Shown: positions 20,654-21,395 of the stretch, one piece after another | Numbering within the stretch: position 1 is the stretch's first letter | Layout of the letters: each line of letters starts with the position of its first letter | NCBI GenBank assembly: GCA_958449275.1 | Contig: CAUDHE010000045.1 | Coordinates: 1 to 21,395 of the forward strand | Source: an uncultured Alistipes sp. | GTDB taxonomy: Bacteria > Bacteroidota > Bacteroidia > Bacteroidales > Rikenellaceae | Reading direction: 5' to 3' | Length of the DNA stretch: 21,395 nt | Notes under the pieces: generated by a model | Database searches by the model: none | What the model was told of the DNA's origin: nothing | What the model saw: the letters and a program-made list of their open reading frames with translations, nothing else | Made by a program: the position numbers and the translations under genes

Positions 20654-21395
20654 ATGAAAATGAACGTTATCATCGAAACGCTGCTCATCGGCGGCGTTTG
20701 CATGGCAAGCGTCGCTTGCGGATCGAAGCAGAAGAGTGATGCGGCCGAGGAGCAGAAGGCCGCAGCCAAGCCCAAGGTGACCACCGAGGTGGTGCATACG
20801 CAGGATGTCGATCAGGAGAGCGTCTTCACGGGCAATGTCGAGGGCTACGCCGTGAACAATATCACGCCGCAGTCGTCGCGCCGCATATCGCGCCTTTTGG
20901 TAGATGTGGGCGACCACGTGAAAGCCGGCCAGCAGGTGGCCGAAATGGACAATTCGAGCCTCGCGCAGGCCAAGGCGCAGTACGAGAACAACAAGGCCGC
21001 TTTCGAGCGTGCCGACGAGCTTTACCGTTTCGGCGGCGAATCGAAGGCCAACTGGGAGGCTGCGCAGACCACATACGAGGTGTCGAAAGCCAACTACGAG
21101 AATATGGTGGAGAACACGGTTCTGCGTTCGCCCATCGCAGGCGTGGTCACGGCCCGCAATTACGATAACGGCGATATGGCCGGCACATCGCCCATTTTCG
21201 TCATACAGCAGATCCGCCCCGTGAAGATCAAGGTGAATGTTTCGGAGACGCTCTATCCCTACGTTAAGAACGGCATGGCTGTCAGCGTCACGTTCGACGC
21301 TATCAACGACCGCGAGTTCGAGGGCAAGGTGTCGCGCATTACGCCTTCGGTGGATCCCGCCACACGTACCTTCCCCGTCGAGATCACCGTGCAGA
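20654..21395 (+). CDS. RND efflux periplasmic adaptor lipoprotein (partial, runs off the window)
   Basis: This is the first 247 codons of a membrane-fusion protein that links an inner-membrane RND transporter to the TolC-like channel. The ATG at 20654 is preceded by AGAGAGA. The N-terminus MKMNVIIETLLIGGVCMASVAC looks like a lipoprotein signal with Cys22 as the lipidated residue, though Ser at -3 is not ideal. The two halves of the lipoyl-like domain are RRISRLLVDVGDHVKAGQQV and the later VLRSPIAGVVTARNYDNGD. They are separated by a short helical hairpin (about 100-157, AQAKAQYENNKAAFERADEL). The beta-barrel domain begins at VKIKVNVSETLYPYV. The frame is open to the last base. The inner-membrane RND pump gene is expected next but is not in the window. 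Confidence 0.92.
   Translation, partial: MKMNVIIETLLIGGVCMASVACGSKQKSDAAEEQKAAAKPKVTTEVVHTQDVDQESVFTGNVEGYAVNNITPQSSRRISRLLVDVGDHVKAGQQVAEMDNSSLAQAKAQYENNKAAFERADELYRFGGESKANWEAAQTTYEVSKANYENMVENTVLRSPIAGVVTARNYDNGDMAGTSPIFVIQQIRPVKIKVNVSETLYPYVKNGMAVSVTFDAINDREFEGKVSRITPSVDPATRTFPVEITVQ

Overview
The window reads as chromosomal DNA from a gut-type member of the Bacteroidota, most likely order Bacteroidales, with a GC-rich relative such as Alistipes/Rikenellaceae as my best guess. The reasons are: the TANNTTTG type of -7 promoter element in front of several genes, start codons without a Shine-Dalgarno sequence, three large outer-membrane proteins with an N-terminal carboxypeptidase-regulatory-like domain, an anaerobic sulfatase maturase, and a flavodiiron protein. 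Genus is inference. There is no tRNA, rRNA, CRISPR array, transposase or phage gene, and no gap between genes exceeds 300 bases.

Left part (1-5400): a + strand housekeeping run of asnS, a small secreted SGNH hydrolase and rpoN (sigma-54) ends at a very strong terminator. It faces a minus-strand flavodiiron O2/NO reductase (fprA) whose promoter lies between two copies of an 11-bp palindromic repeat.

Middle part (5400-14350): a TonB-receptor-like beta-barrel protein, a YciF/DUF892 ferritin-like stress protein, a second, larger beta-barrel protein on the minus strand with a glycine-rich tail, and an S9-family serine peptidase. Most are single-gene units separated by hairpin terminators, two of them between convergent genes.

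Right part (14350-21395): on the minus strand, a TonB-dependent receptor with a CxxC in its plug sits behind a 121-residue membrane protein whose periplasmic loop carries three HxH pairs. Together they look like a metal (or metal-complex) uptake module. Upstream of it is an anaerobic sulfatase maturase. Divergently transcribed is a TetR-type regulator, then a TolC-like outer-membrane channel and the start of an RND-pump adaptor lipoprotein, which runs off the window. This is a classic self-regulated efflux operon.

The observations I rate highest are: a run of nine G near the end of the TetR gene, where loss of one G would fuse the regulator in frame to TolC; the His-loop protein paired with the CxxC receptor; and the twin palindromes on the fprA promoter. 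Much of the GC-rich coding DNA carries long antisense open frames, which I treated as shadows.
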